From Myxococcales bacterium (lineage in GTDB: Bacteria > Myxococcota_A > UBA9042), in assembly GCA_947491025.1 (NCBI GenBank), contig CANLIC010000018.1:19122-83121 (forward strand): a stretch of 64,000 nt of DNA, written 5' to 3'. Below the pieces are notes generated by a model. The model saw only the letters and a list, made by a program, of their open reading frames with translations, had not been told where the DNA came from and did not search any database. The translations under genes were made by a program, and so were the position numbers. The number at the start of each line of letters is the position of its first letter. The stretch's first letter is position 1. Below are positions 16,501 to 25,174 of the stretch, in pieces.

Positions 16501-16760
16501 CCCGCGAGGCGGTCAGTCGGGTGCAGAACGCTCGCAAGACCGCTGGTTTGCAGGTTGAAGATCGCATCGTGCTCAGCCTGCGCCCTGGCAGTGAGACCCT
16601 GGCCGAGGCGCTCGCAGAGCACAGCGCTTACATCTGTGGCGAGACCCTGGCAGTGCGCATTGAAGCTCTCGAGGACGTCGAGCACGAAGAGGTGCTCTGC
16701 GGCGGCGAGCCGCTCGGACTTTCGCTGCGCATCGTCGAATCCGGTCGCCCCGTGCCGTAG
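13506..16760 (+). CDS. ileS: Isoleucyl-tRNA synthetase, type 2 (eukaryote-like)
   Basis: The protein is 1084 aa. It charges tRNA-Ile with isoleucine in the cytoplasm. The class-I signatures are PHYGHLLAGTLKD (HIGH equivalent, about 53-65) and DGQKMSKRLKNYPDP (KMSKS equivalent). The KMSKRLKNYP form and the length above 1000 aa mark it as an IleS2-type enzyme like the eukaryotic and archaeal forms, unlike the common bacterial IleS1 (KMSKSLGN). A Cys-rich zinc-site-like insertion (CSACDD...CGCGGG) precedes the catalytic half-site. The long C-terminal tRNA-binding part is complete. ATG at 13506 was chosen because family similarity starts with FPALEREVLALWDQK just after it. IleS2 enzymes are often less sensitive to mupirocin (family knowledge; not testable here). 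Confidence 0.95.
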   Translation: MPDSPFRRPEPDPDFPALEREVLALWDQKDVFRRSLRGDRTFVFYDGPPFATGRPHYGHLLAGTLKDIVPRYWTMRGYRVERRFGWDTHGLPVEMEIEKDLGLQGPRDIEAYGIGRYNEACRGIVLRYTAEWREVVRRMGRWVDFDNDYKTMDRPFMESVWWVFRALWDKGLVYQGHKVMPYSWRLGTPLSNFEANMDYRRVQDPALTVRFGIVDAGATGLSDLVGASLLAWTTTPWTLPSNVALCVGPDIPYALVERDDERLLLAEPLREKVVGTEARVLGHYPGTALVGLRYAPIFDVFADLGAKGAFVVVADGYVTTEDGTGIVHQAPAFGEDDHRVCAREGLPICDATDLEGRFRSDLPSIADGKVAGMLVKDADKVLIGDLKARGRVYHQATIDHDYPFCWRSGTPLIYKAISTWFVRVSALRERMAELNATTRWVPDHVGHKRFGNWLEDARDWAISRNRYWGTPLPIWVCSACDDREVFGSADALLQRARAGGNALPDGLPDLHRHHLDGLAWACGCGGGEKRRTPEVLDCWFESGSMPYAENHYPFENKDLVEAHLPANFIAEGLDQTRGWFYTLLVLSTALFDRPAFQNVIVNGLILAEDGQKMSKRLKNYPDPAEILDKYGADALRAFLIDSPVVRAEPMRFSERGVREVVRSVQLPLWNTYSFFATYAAADGWSPPAVPSPMGERALLDRWLLSMTQSLVADVHRAMESYQLYDVIPRVLGFIDHLTNWYVRRSRRRFWRSDDPVDQGHAFETLYEALGTFARMLAPILPFSAELLYQRLEVGVRPGAQDSIHLEAMPMADLGCVDAALEEAMAAVRNAVTLGRNLRELHKLPVRQPLPRLRVAFGHGAPQALRAGPGSAAHGIAAELLAIAADELNVKAIEVVPLEALVRRNAKANFKTLGRRLGPKMKAAAAAIAELPPAALAALEAGEGWILDASAGDAAGERLTAEDVQVVVEAPADAAIASAGDVTVALDTTVSPALRREFLAREAVSRVQNARKTAGLQVEDRIVLSLRPGSETLAEALAEHSAYICGETLAVRIEALEDVEHEEVLCGGEPLGLSLRIVESGRPVP

Positions 16761-16938
16761 CGGCCTCCCCGGCGCCAGAACACCATGCCGGCTGAAGCGG
16801 ACCTTGGGACGTTGCAGGACGCGACGCTCGAGGTCGCGCGCGAGAGCTTCCGCAGGACGCGGCGATTGGACGCCCAGACAACGTCGCCGAAGCTGCTGCG
16901 GACCGACCAGGACCGCGCTGACTTGCACCGACTTCGGT

Positions 16939-19548
16939 TCAGTCGAACGAGATCCAGAGCGAAAAGGGCTGCGGTCCAGCGGGCAAGGCGCTGGCGGTGA
17001 TGCGGATGGCCCATTCACCTGCCGGTGGCGAGTCAATCAGGACTTGCTCGTGGTTGTTGCGGTGGTCGCACCAGGAGGCCGGATTGTGGCACTTGGCGAC
17101 CAAGCGCACGGCTTGACGATAGGGGCAGGTCGGGTCGAGCTGCCACGGATAGTAATGGAATCCTGAGGTAAAGTCTTTCACCACCAGGTCGAGGTCGTTG
17201 ACCAGCTTGTTGGGGCTCCCCGGTGCGGGCGGCGGGTCGTGGTAGACCATCGTGACGCGCAGCTTCTGGGTCGCCGGCGGCACGTGGATGAGGTGCTCGA
17301 TGGTGGTCACTTTGCTGCCGCTGGTGCAGCCGGCGGGCAGTGGGCCGCCCATCGCCACCGGCGACTGATGCGGCAGCTTCGGGTGCGCGACCGTCTGGCC
17401 GCCGCAGAAGTTGTAGGTGATCCAGCCCTTGGGATTGCCTTTGATCAGCATGCGAAACGCGTTGTTGAGGTTCATCTGACCATAGCCCGAGATGTAGTCG
17501 GGCCCATCGGCGACCGTCTGGTGGTCGGGCCAGTAGAAGATCGCCCCGCTGAGGCCCATCGGGCCGCCTGGGCCAGTCAGCACATGATAGGTCATGGGGA
17601 TGTGCTGGTTGGAGATGTGGGTCGTGACGTCATCGGCGGTGTGCATCAGCAGCGCCTTCATCGCCACGGAGCCGACCTGCACCTGAAAAACGCTCGCCGC
17701 ACTCAGCAGCTGCGCAATGCCGCCGCTGACCGCAGGGGTGGCCATGGAGGTGCCGTTGGCGTCGACGTACGCACTTGCGCCTGGGTAACTGGCCGAGTAG
17801 ATGCCGGTGAGCTCATTGCGGGACCCGGGTGCGACGATCTGCGGCGCCAAACGGCCGTCGACCGTCGGGCCGAAGGACGTGAAGTGCGTCGGCAAGATGC
17901 TGGCGTTCGGCAGGGAGGCGTTGAGGAGCTGGCGCGTCAGCATCGCGCCCACGACCAACACGTTCTTGGCCGCCGCGGTGTAGGGGCCGAGGGTATAGAA
18001 GCGATAGTTGAGGTCGCCAGGACCGCTTGGAAACGCCAGCAACGGCGCCGGCTGCGGCGTCGGCGTCGGCAGCGGGCTCTGAAGCGCGCACCCTGCCGGC
18101 GGCGGCGGAATCGGCGTGCACGCGCCGCCCAAGCTGGGCAGCTTGGCGATCGGGGGCAGCGGATGACCGATGCCAGCGCAGCCCGGACCGCCCGCTCCTG
18201 GACTGCAGAACCTCGCCCGCTGGGAGTTTCCGGCAGCGAAGACGTCCAACATCCCGTCGTTGGCGCGGATGTGCGCGTCCAGGGTCGCAGAGAACACGTC
18301 GCCGTAGCTGGCGATCGGGGTCGAAGCTGGCGTGAATCCCCAGGAATTGTTGCCGACTTTGGCGCCCAGCTGGATCGCGTCGGCGCGCTCACAGGCCACC
18401 TGGGCCGGGAGGGCGTACCAAGCATAGGACAAGAGCTGTTCGATCTCAGGCGCATAGCCTGGCCCGCCGAGCGCCGGCGCACCAGCGCCGTTGCCCATGA
18501 GGATGCCGGCGACATGGGTGGCGTGAAACGTCGGCCCGCAGGTGCCGCTGGTACACCCGAAGTTGGGACCGACGGCACAACCAGCCGGCGGCGGCGCATC
18601 TGGGGGCATGTGGTCGCGGGCGCGTACCTTGGGCTTCAGGCCGATGTGCAGCCCACCGGAGGGCGGTGGCGGAACGGGCACCGCGTCGCCATTGGCCCAG
18701 CCATCGTCCCACTCCGCGACCACGACGCCCTGGCCCTTGAAGGCCTTGGCGGTGAGGACCGTCGACTGGGTCGCGACCACGGATGACGCCAACTGCGACT
18801 CGGGCACGCCGGCGATTTCGACGGCGGCGACCTGGTCTTGCGCCGCGACGATGGCTGCCTGGCTGGCGTCGAGATGGGTCCGCGCGGCCAGCATGCTCTC
18901 GCCGGGGCCCATCGGCACGGGCATCAGCGGATCGTCTGCGGCGGTGTTGGCCTCTGCCAAGGCCAGGGCGGCGTCGGCCGGGATGGTGTCGCGGTGGAAG
19001 AGCACGATCGCTGCGGGTCGCTGCGCCGGTGGCAGGGCGAAGGCTTTGGCGTGATCGGCGGGCAGCTTGTGGGCCGCGGGGATCGGCACCAGGGCCACGA
19101 TGCCCGGCGCAGCAGCGATCATCGCCATGTCGGCGGCGTTGGCGCCGATGACCACGGTCGTCGCGTCGCGGGCAAGCCCAACCACCAGCGATGGCAAGAC
19201 CGGCCATTTCGCCATGGTCTCTGAGACTTCGTCGCTGGCAAATACGGCGTAGGCGTGGCTGCGGTCGCTCGGCTTGGGCTTCGGCACGATGTCGTCGGCG
19301 ACTTCCGCGTCGGCGTCGTCGGCAGCAGCGTCTGTCGCCCCGCCCGCCAGGTCGGGTTGGCTGGCGTCGCCGGTCGTCGTCGAGTCGGTGCTCCCCTCCC
19401 CCGCCGTGTCCGCTGCTGTGGTGACCTCCGCGTCGGAGGTGTCGTCGACCGCAGGACGCCCGGTCGGTGAAGCGCACCCAGCGAGAGCCAGGAGGGCGCA
19501 ACAGAGCGCAGGCGCCAGGATCCGATGGCGCGTGAGGTCGCGAATCAC
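16939..19548 (-). CDS. Subtilisin-like (S8) serine protease lipoprotein
   Basis: The protein is 869 aa from the GTG at 19548. The signal ends in the lipobox LAGC (Cys25), followed by a Thr/Ala/Asp-rich linker. Catalytic residues of the subtilase family are visible: Asp near 279 (VVVAEWDDGW), His near 343 (HATHVAGILMGNG) and Ser near 600 (NGTSMATPAVSGG). Cys- and Pro-rich insertions lie between His and Ser. The C-terminal 130 residues (LRVTMVYHDPP... NDLDLVV... GEWAIRI) form the beta-sandwich typical of P-domain-like subtilase tails. The good Shine-Dalgarno AAGGAG is 17 bases from the GTG but only 8 from an ATT codon at 19557, so a rare ATT start is possible. It is convergent with ileS. Confidence 0.9.
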   Translation of the reverse strand: MIRDLTRHRILAPALCCALLALAGCASPTGRPAVDDTSDAEVTTAADTAGEGSTDSTTTGDASQPDLAGGATDAAADDADAEVADDIVPKPKPSDRSHAYAVFASDEVSETMAKWPVLPSLVVGLARDATTVVIGANAADMAMIAAAPGIVALVPIPAAHKLPADHAKAFALPPAQRPAAIVLFHRDTIPADAALALAEANTAADDPLMPVPMGPGESMLAARTHLDASQAAIVAAQDQVAAVEIAGVPESQLASSVVATQSTVLTAKAFKGQGVVVAEWDDGWANGDAVPVPPPPSGGLHIGLKPKVRARDHMPPDAPPPAGCAVGPNFGCTSGTCGPTFHATHVAGILMGNGAGAPALGGPGYAPEIEQLLSYAWYALPAQVACERADAIQLGAKVGNNSWGFTPASTPIASYGDVFSATLDAHIRANDGMLDVFAAGNSQRARFCSPGAGGPGCAGIGHPLPPIAKLPSLGGACTPIPPPPAGCALQSPLPTPTPQPAPLLAFPSGPGDLNYRFYTLGPYTAAAKNVLVVGAMLTRQLLNASLPNASILPTHFTSFGPTVDGRLAPQIVAPGSRNELTGIYSASYPGASAYVDANGTSMATPAVSGGIAQLLSAASVFQVQVGSVAMKALLMHTADDVTTHISNQHIPMTYHVLTGPGGPMGLSGAIFYWPDHQTVADGPDYISGYGQMNLNNAFRMLIKGNPKGWITYNFCGGQTVAHPKLPHQSPVAMGGPLPAGCTSGSKVTTIEHLIHVPPATQKLRVTMVYHDPPPAPGSPNKLVNDLDLVVKDFTSGFHYYPWQLDPTCPYRQAVRLVAKCHNPASWCDHRNNHEQVLIDSPPAGEWAIRITASALPAGPQPFSLWISFD

Positions 19549-20129
19549 TGGGCCAATGCTGCTATCTCCTTTATCATTGCATACTTGCAACCGACTGGGA
19601 AGGTGTGTGGCCCGACGGCCGCTGACCTTGAGCCAGGCACGAGGCCTGCAGGCACACTCGGCATCGACCCTTGCGCTGCCCCCGGCTGGGCCAGCGACCC
19701 ATCCCAGCAGGCTGAACGTTCGGACGAAGCGCCACGGAGGTTCTCCTATCGGACGGATCTTGTCGATCCCTGCTGCCGACCTGGTCCGTCCGGGGGCGGG
19801 CCTGCCGCTGGGCGACGCTCCCATGGGTGACTGGCGTCGCGGCGCAGCCGGTCGCAAGGGCGGCGGCGACGCAGCGATGACCGGGTGCAGCCCAAGGCGG
19901 CATGCAGAGCGGCGCACCATGCCCTGCGGGCTCGGACCGGCACCCTGGCGCATCCAATCGACGGCCGATTCCATTCTTGCGGCGCAGCGCGCAGGCAGAC
20001 CCGCTCGCCGGCTGGCATTCACCTTCACCCCTCCCGGGCGGCTGCGACAAGCGATTTGCGCGAGGGGTGTCAACGCAGCTACCATCGGGGTCTCGCCGTG
20101 GGCGCGGCGGGGGGAGGGTTGGCAGTACC
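19549..20129. other. Divergent intergenic region
   Basis: This 581-bp stretch between the subtilase (minus) and the FHA protein (plus) carries the Shine-Dalgarno of the subtilase (19567-19572). It has the lowest GC in the neighbourhood around 19565-19590, as expected for a promoter. No gene, repeat or RNA is recognised. Confidence 0.4.
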
Positions 20130-22148
20130 ATGGCCCGGATCCGACCCGCACCCTCTGGCCGGTGGCTCTACTTTCGCGACGACGACGAGCGCGTGCTCGA
20201 AGCCGCGATCGGCGACGGCACCGACGGCCGGCTGCGAATCGGCCGCGACCCCGAGCGCAACCACATCTACCTCGACCACCCGGCCTGCCCACAGCTCGCG
20301 CTGGTCATCTTCGAACGCGACGGCGTCGACGTCGTCAAGGTCTACGAGGGCGCGCGGGTCTCGGTGAATGGCGCCTTGGTGCAGGGGATGCACCGCCTCT
20401 ACGGCGGCGACCGGCTGCGGGTTGGTGATCGCGACTTCTACTACGGGCGCAGCGACACCCCGCCGGAGCTGGCGCTCGGCCTGACCATCGCCTTCGGCGG
20501 CGAGGTCCGGCAAGCGACGGTGGTGCGAGCCGCATCGATCATCCTCGGCCGTGGCGGCGACGTTGTGCTCGACGATCCCTCGGTGCTTGAGACCCACGCC
20601 AGGCTCGAGTGCTTCGGCGAGGGGGCGGTCTTCGTGGTGCCCTTGCCAAACGCTGCCTGCTGGCTCGACGGCACCCGCATCGACCAGCGTGCGAGCCTGG
20701 TCGACGGCGCCCGCTTGCAGCTCGGCCGGGTCGAGGTCGGCGTGCGCGTGCTGCCGGCGGAGGGGCTCGGGCTGCTGACCCTTCCCAAACGCCGCGCCGT
20801 CGCCGCCACCAAGTCGAGCGAGGTGGCCGCGCCCGCCGAGCCACCGCCCGGCCCGACCGAAGAGGTGCCGGCCGTGACGGTGATGGGCAGCCTGGCGCAG
20901 CTCGGTCTCGGCCACGAGTCGGTGCCGATGGAGGCGCTGGAAGACGCCGACCTGCAGGTGGGGCCGGTCATCGATGGCGGTCGGCCGCAGCACTGGTCCA
21001 CGGGCGCGACGCCGCCGCCGCGCCTGGGCACTGCGGCGCCGGTCGCCGTGAGCTCCGGAAGGGGCGCAGCGCCGCGACGGGCACCTTCGCCGCCTCCTTC
21101 CTCGGATTCGCCAGCCGCGCTCTTCGACGGTCCTTCGGTGCGCGTCCGGGCCGATCTGGTGGCGACCTCGCCGCGCCACGTCGAGGGTCAGGGCCGACAG
21201 GGCGAGCGGTTGCCAGGCCCAGGCGAGCCGCAGGCGATGCAGCCCGCCGCCGCGGCGCCGACCCCAGCTGCAGCCTCGGGACGCCGGGTCGACGAGGCCG
21301 GCGCTGTGGCGCGACGCCGGGTGCTGCGGGAGGACCAAGACGCGCCGCTGGTGGCGGTGGTGCAGCCCGGCCTGCACGACGCCGAGACCGCGACCCTCGA
21401 CACCCGCAACGTGCCCGACATGATCGAGGCGCATTACCGGGCCCGCGGACAGGCCGTGCCGCAGTGGGCGCGCACGGGCGCTTTCGCACCACCGAGCCCG
21501 ACCGCCTCCACCATCGCCGCGCCATCGCCCTTGGTGCAGAACCCTGCTCCGGCGGCACCGCCCAGCACCTACGACCCTCGTGGCACGGCAGGCGACCGCG
21601 CGGCAGCGCGCGCCCGGGCGCCGCATCCGCACGCCCAGGCGCCGGTCGATCCCGATGCCTCGACGCAGCAACCCTACCGACCTTCGCAGGCAGGGCGGGC
21701 TGATCGGTTGTCGTCGGCGCGGGTGTCTGCCAGCAACGAGCCCTATCGCCCGAGCCGCACCACCGGCGACGCCGGGCAGTGGGCACCGCCGGCAGTGGCA
21801 AACGCAGCGGCGTCGCTGACACAGGCGATGGCGCCCGTTCCCGAAGCGCCGCGCCTCAAGGCCGAGCCCCCGCCTGACGCGCTCGCCGCGCCGCGCGGCG
21901 GCGGCGCCCGCCCTGCAGCCGCGCCGCAGCCGGTGGTCGAAATGCCGGTGATTCAGGGTTACTCGCATCACGACCCGTCGCGGCTCGGCGCTTCTGACAG
22001 CCCACCGCCGCTGCCGAGCCAACCGCTGGGGCCGGCCGACGAAGCCCGCCGGCACATCCGGCCGCGCGCCATCGATCGCAGCGGCCGCGACGGAGCGCCG
22101 ATGCCGCCGGCGGGCGCTTCCGACGGCCGTCGCGGCCGGTCCTCGTGA
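20130..22148 (+). CDS. Double FHA-domain protein with long disordered tail
   Basis: The protein is 672 aa. Two FHA-like units are seen: about 28-100 (RLRIGRDPERNHIYLDHPA) and about 130-200 (IILGRGGDVVLDDPSVLETHARLE). The second keeps the usual GR...S..HA-type spacing, although degenerate. FHA domains bind phosphothreonine, and kinases of the type encoded at 51655 are plausible partners (inference). The remaining 450 residues are Pro/Ala/Arg-rich and predicted disordered. The stop overlaps the GTG start of the downstream DNA methylase by 3 bases. The ATG at 20130 has only a weakly spaced GGAGG, so the start is moderately certain. Confidence 0.8.
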   Translation: MARIRPAPSGRWLYFRDDDERVLEAAIGDGTDGRLRIGRDPERNHIYLDHPACPQLALVIFERDGVDVVKVYEGARVSVNGALVQGMHRLYGGDRLRVGDRDFYYGRSDTPPELALGLTIAFGGEVRQATVVRAASIILGRGGDVVLDDPSVLETHARLECFGEGAVFVVPLPNAACWLDGTRIDQRASLVDGARLQLGRVEVGVRVLPAEGLGLLTLPKRRAVAATKSSEVAAPAEPPPGPTEEVPAVTVMGSLAQLGLGHESVPMEALEDADLQVGPVIDGGRPQHWSTGATPPPRLGTAAPVAVSSGRGAAPRRAPSPPPSSDSPAALFDGPSVRVRADLVATSPRHVEGQGRQGERLPGPGEPQAMQPAAAAPTPAAASGRRVDEAGAVARRRVLREDQDAPLVAVVQPGLHDAETATLDTRNVPDMIEAHYRARGQAVPQWARTGAFAPPSPTASTIAAPSPLVQNPAPAAPPSTYDPRGTAGDRAAARARAPHPHAQAPVDPDASTQQPYRPSQAGRADRLSSARVSASNEPYRPSRTTGDAGQWAPPAVANAAASLTQAMAPVPEAPRLKAEPPPDALAAPRGGGARPAAAPQPVVEMPVIQGYSHHDPSRLGASDSPPPLPSQPLGPADEARRHIRPRAIDRSGRDGAPMPPAGASDGRRGRSS

Positions 22149-23203
22149 GCCAGCGCAGCGGGTCCGATCCGCGTGCGCAGCTGCCCCTCTTCGATCCAAC
22201 CCAGCTGCCAGTGGAGCCTGCGCGGCGTCCGCACCTGCCCTCGCGCGCTGAAGAGCGCGAACCGTCGCCGGCCGTGACGCCGACCGCGCAGGCCAAGCCG
22301 GCAGCCACAGGGCCAGGCGAGACCGTCCACGCCGGGGCGCTGCAGGGCCTGCCGCCACACCGCGGTGGCGTCTTGAAGTGGATCGGCAACAAGCACCGCG
22401 TCGCCGCCAGCATCGTCGCCACCTTGCCCAAAGACTTTAGCCTCTACCTCGAGCCCTTCGTAGGCTCCGGGGCCGTGCTGGCGGAGCTGGCGCCGCGGGT
22501 CGCCATCGCCAGCGACGTGCTGGCGCCGCTCGTCGCCATCCACACCCAGGTGCAACGCGATGCCACGGGCCTCGTCGAGGCGTACCGAGAGCGCGTCGTG
22601 GCGTCTGAGGCCTCGGGCTCCCGCGAGGGCAAGGAGGCGCACTTCCGGGCCGTACGCGCGCGCTACAACGCGACCCCCAACGCCGACGACCTGCTCTTTC
22701 TCGCCCGGACCTGCTACGGCGGCGTGATTCGGTTCAGCGCTCGCGGCGACATGAACACGCCGTGCGGCGTCCACAAGCCGATTCGTGCCGAAACCTTGGC
22801 CGCGCGGATCGCCGCGTGGCAGCCGCGTGTCGCCGGCGTACGCTTTGAGGTCGCAGACTTTGAGGCCACGCTCGACCGCGCCGGGCCCGGCGCCCTCGTC
22901 TACTGCGATCCGCCCTACAGCGACAGCGAGGGCACGCTCTATGGCGCCCAGGCCTTCTCGCTGCAGCGCCTGCTGGCCGCCATCGAGCGCGCCAAGGCCC
23001 GCGGCGCCCGGGTGGCGCTCTCCATCGACGGCACCAAGCGCTCAGGCCGCAAGATCATCGACCTGGCGCTGCCGGAGCGGCTCTTCGAGTCGGAGTCGCT
23101 GGTCGACGTCGGGCGCTCGATGCTGCGCCGCTTCCAAATGGAGGGCCAGACCTTGGAGGACGAGCGGGTGGCCGATCGCCTGCTCCTGACCTGGCCCACG
23201 TAG
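22145..23203 (+). CDS. D12-class N6-adenine DNA methyltransferase (Dam-like)
   Basis: The protein is 352 aa from a GTG that overlaps the preceding stop. Motifs of D12/Dam methylases are in the proper order: KWIGNKHR (SAM-pocket start, about 78), motif I EPFVGSGAV (about 104) and motif IV YCDPPYSD (about 253). It transfers a methyl group from SAM to adenine N6 in DNA. The first 70 residues are a Pro/Ala-rich extension not needed in the family. No cognate restriction endonuclease lies beside it, so it looks like an orphan methylase, perhaps regulatory. Coupling to an FHA protein is unusual. Confidence 0.92.
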   Translation: MSQRSGSDPRAQLPLFDPTQLPVEPARRPHLPSRAEEREPSPAVTPTAQAKPAATGPGETVHAGALQGLPPHRGGVLKWIGNKHRVAASIVATLPKDFSLYLEPFVGSGAVLAELAPRVAIASDVLAPLVAIHTQVQRDATGLVEAYRERVVASEASGSREGKEAHFRAVRARYNATPNADDLLFLARTCYGGVIRFSARGDMNTPCGVHKPIRAETLAARIAAWQPRVAGVRFEVADFEATLDRAGPGALVYCDPPYSDSEGTLYGAQAFSLQRLLAAIERAKARGARVALSIDGTKRSGRKIIDLALPERLFESESLVDVGRSMLRRFQMEGQTLEDERVADRLLLTWPT

Positions 23204-23245
23204 GCGGCGCGGGCAGCGGGCGGCGGGACGTCAGCGAAGAGGAAG

Positions 23246-23581
23246 CTAGGCCTGGACGGGCTCTTCCTCTTCCCAGCCCTCGTCGAAGCGATCCTCGAGG
23301 GCGGCGAGGTCGCCGAGCAGGCCAGAGGAGGCCAGGGTCTCCATGACGCCGTCGGCGATGAGGCCGACTTCGCGGAGCTGCAGCTCGCGCTCGCCGAGCT
23401 CGTCCTCGTCGCGATCGAGCAAGTCGATGGCGTCCGAGAGCTCGTCGTCGAACTCGACCTCCAGCCCCTCTTCGTCGACCTTGGCGGTCATCTGCCAGGC
23501 GCGGCCCGCGGCCTGAAAGGAGACCGAGAACGAGCCGTCGTCGTTGCGCACGATGCTCCGCAGGGATGCCACTTCGCTCAT
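23246..23581 (-). CDS. Small acidic protein of unknown function
   Basis: The protein is 111 aa. ATG at 23581 is preceded by AGGAGG with 6-base spacing, a strong start. It begins with two or three beta-strands (SIVRNDDGSFSVSFQ, WQMTAKVDEEGLEVEF) and continues as an acidic helical region with many Asp and Glu. There is no signal peptide and no known motif. It lies convergent to the methylase, 42 bases after its stop. Confidence 0.7.
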   Translation of the reverse strand: MSEVASLRSIVRNDDGSFSVSFQAAGRAWQMTAKVDEEGLEVEFDDELSDAIDLLDRDEDELGERELQLREVGLIADGVMETLASSGLLGDLAALEDRFDEGWEEEEPVQA

Positions 23582-23755
23582 CGGATCCTCCTGGGGCCCC
23601 GGAACTCCGGGTCGGGGCGGGCGGCGGAGTCTAGGGGCGGGCGGGAGGCTTGTCCATCGCCGGGGCGGAGCGCGCATCTGCAGCCCGGAAGCGACGCCGC
23701 TGGGGAGCGCATTCGACGCCATGGCCGTGGTAGGCGTGCTGCCAAGGCCCTTGCT

Positions 23756-24601
23756 TCACAAGGCGGCGAGGGCCTGCCCGTAGCGTCGCACCCGCAGCCA
23801 GCGCCACAGCAAGGCAAAGGCGCCGGGCGGCAGCCGTTGGCACCAGTCGAGGTAGCCTGGCAGGGTGGCGAAGCGCTCCGCCGCAGCGAGAAACTCGCCG
23901 TCGGCGCCGACCTCGCCCACTTCACGCCGCAGTCGCTGGGCGCGGGGATCGGCCCGATAGGCACGCACGTATTCGAGCAGACGTCGGTGGTAGCCGGCGT
24001 CCTCGATGATGGCGCCGATGGTCGCGGCCCGGGGGTGGCTGCCATCGAGCATGGACGCGATCTCGCGCTCGAATTCGGCGACGCCGTCGGGCCACATCTG
24101 CAGCAGCTCGAGGTCGTAGATCGGGTCGAGGTGGGTCACCTGCAGGACGTGGCCGGTGATGGTCTCCCGCAGCGAAAAGAGGCCGGTCGGGTCGACGACG
24201 CTGACCGGATCGTCGAGAAAGCGCAGGACTTGATGCATCCAGAACGAGATGCCGCGCGCGGCGTAGTAGTCGCGGGCTGCCGGGACGATGACGAATCGCA
24301 GCTGGTCGAGGCCGCCGAAGAAGAGCTGGGCCCGGCCAGGTCGGCCGCGGGCCGCGTCGAGCATCGCCTGGGCCTCCAGGGCGCCGAGGCGGCGGTCGAG
24401 CTCGGCGCCATTGACGTAGACGCGCGCGGTCTGGCCGAGGCGGCGCACCTTGCCGGCGATCGCGCGGCGGTCGCCAATGGCGGCCCGGAGCAAGGTCCAG
24501 GCGCCTGCGCGCTGGCGCAGCGTGGCGTCGGCGGAGGCTGAAGCCTCTGGGGCTCGACTCGGGGCCATGGTCGAGGCCGGCTGGGCAGCGTCACTCTGCA
24601 T
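23756..24601 (-). CDS. Conserved-looking hypothetical protein
   Basis: The protein is about 281 aa if started at the ATG at 24601. Alternative in-frame starts are ATG at 24568 and 24682, and none has a clear Shine-Dalgarno. The latter would sit in the same CATG as the divergent thioesterase start. The protein is soluble, with mixed alpha/beta composition and recognisable blocks such as ISFWMHQVLRFLDDP and ETITGHVLQVTHLDPIYD. I do not recognise the family. Its composition and codon use match its neighbours, so it is likely a real gene. Confidence 0.6.
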   Translation of the reverse strand: MQSDAAQPASTMAPSRAPEASASADATLRQRAGAWTLLRAAIGDRRAIAGKVRRLGQTARVYVNGAELDRRLGALEAQAMLDAARGRPGRAQLFFGGLDQLRFVIVPAARDYYAARGISFWMHQVLRFLDDPVSVVDPTGLFSLRETITGHVLQVTHLDPIYDLELLQMWPDGVAEFEREIASMLDGSHPRAATIGAIIEDAGYHRRLLEYVRAYRADPRAQRLRREVGEVGADGEFLAAAERFATLPGYLDWCQRLPPGAFALLWRWLRVRRYGQALAAL

Positions 24602-24680
24602 CGCGCGCAGTCTGTCGCGGCCCTCGGCCGAGGGCAATGGGGCTTGACCGGCGCGGTGCTTGCACGCAGCCTCGCCGGCC

Positions 24681-25094
24681 ATGGTCGACCCGCGCCCGAT
24701 CCCGAGTCAGCCCGCCACTCACCTCGGTGCCGAGCCGCGTCTGCTCGGCACGCCCGTGCGCTTGTCTGCGGGCTCGGCGCTGGTGCGGCTGCCGACCTCA
24801 AGCGCGATGGTCGTCGACGCCAGCGGCCTGGTCCATGGCGGGTTCACCTTTGGCCTCGCCGATTACGCGGCCATGCTCGCAGTCAACGACCCCCACGTGG
24901 TGCTCGGCGGCGCCGAGACGCGCTTCCTCGCGCCGGTGCGCAAGGGCGAGGTCATGGAGGCTGAGGCCCACGTGCGCGCTGGCCGCGGCCGCAAACGGAT
25001 GGTCGAGGTTGTGGTCCGGGTTGGCGATCGGCCTGTAATGACGGGTACCTTCACTTGCTTCGTGCTCGACCGCCCGGTGCTCGCCGCCCGGTAG
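24681..25094 (+). CDS. Hotdog-fold thioesterase-like protein
   Basis: The protein is 137 aa. The segment [22 protein letters not shown] followed by [23 protein letters not shown] is the typical PaaI/FapR-like hotdog arrangement (GxVHGG, helix, then the strand bearing FLAPV). Such enzymes hydrolyse acyl-CoA or bind it. The substrate is unknown. The ATG at 24681 begins just before the conserved part. It lies 80 bases upstream of the ThDP enzyme; the pair may act on acyl-CoA substrates together (inference). Confidence 0.8.
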   Translation: MVDPRPIPSQPATHLGAEPRLLGTPVRLSAGSALVRLPTSSAMVVDASGLVHGGFTFGLADYAAMLAVNDPHVVLGGAETRFLAPVRKGEVMEAEAHVRAGRGRKRMVEVVVRVGDRPVMTGTFTCFVLDRPVLAAR

Positions 25095-25174
25095 ACGCCG
25101 GCCTCGAGCGCCGCGCGGCGACAAGCGGGACGTGGCGGCGAACAGCGCGGCGCGCCCGAGAGGGAGAAGACGCA

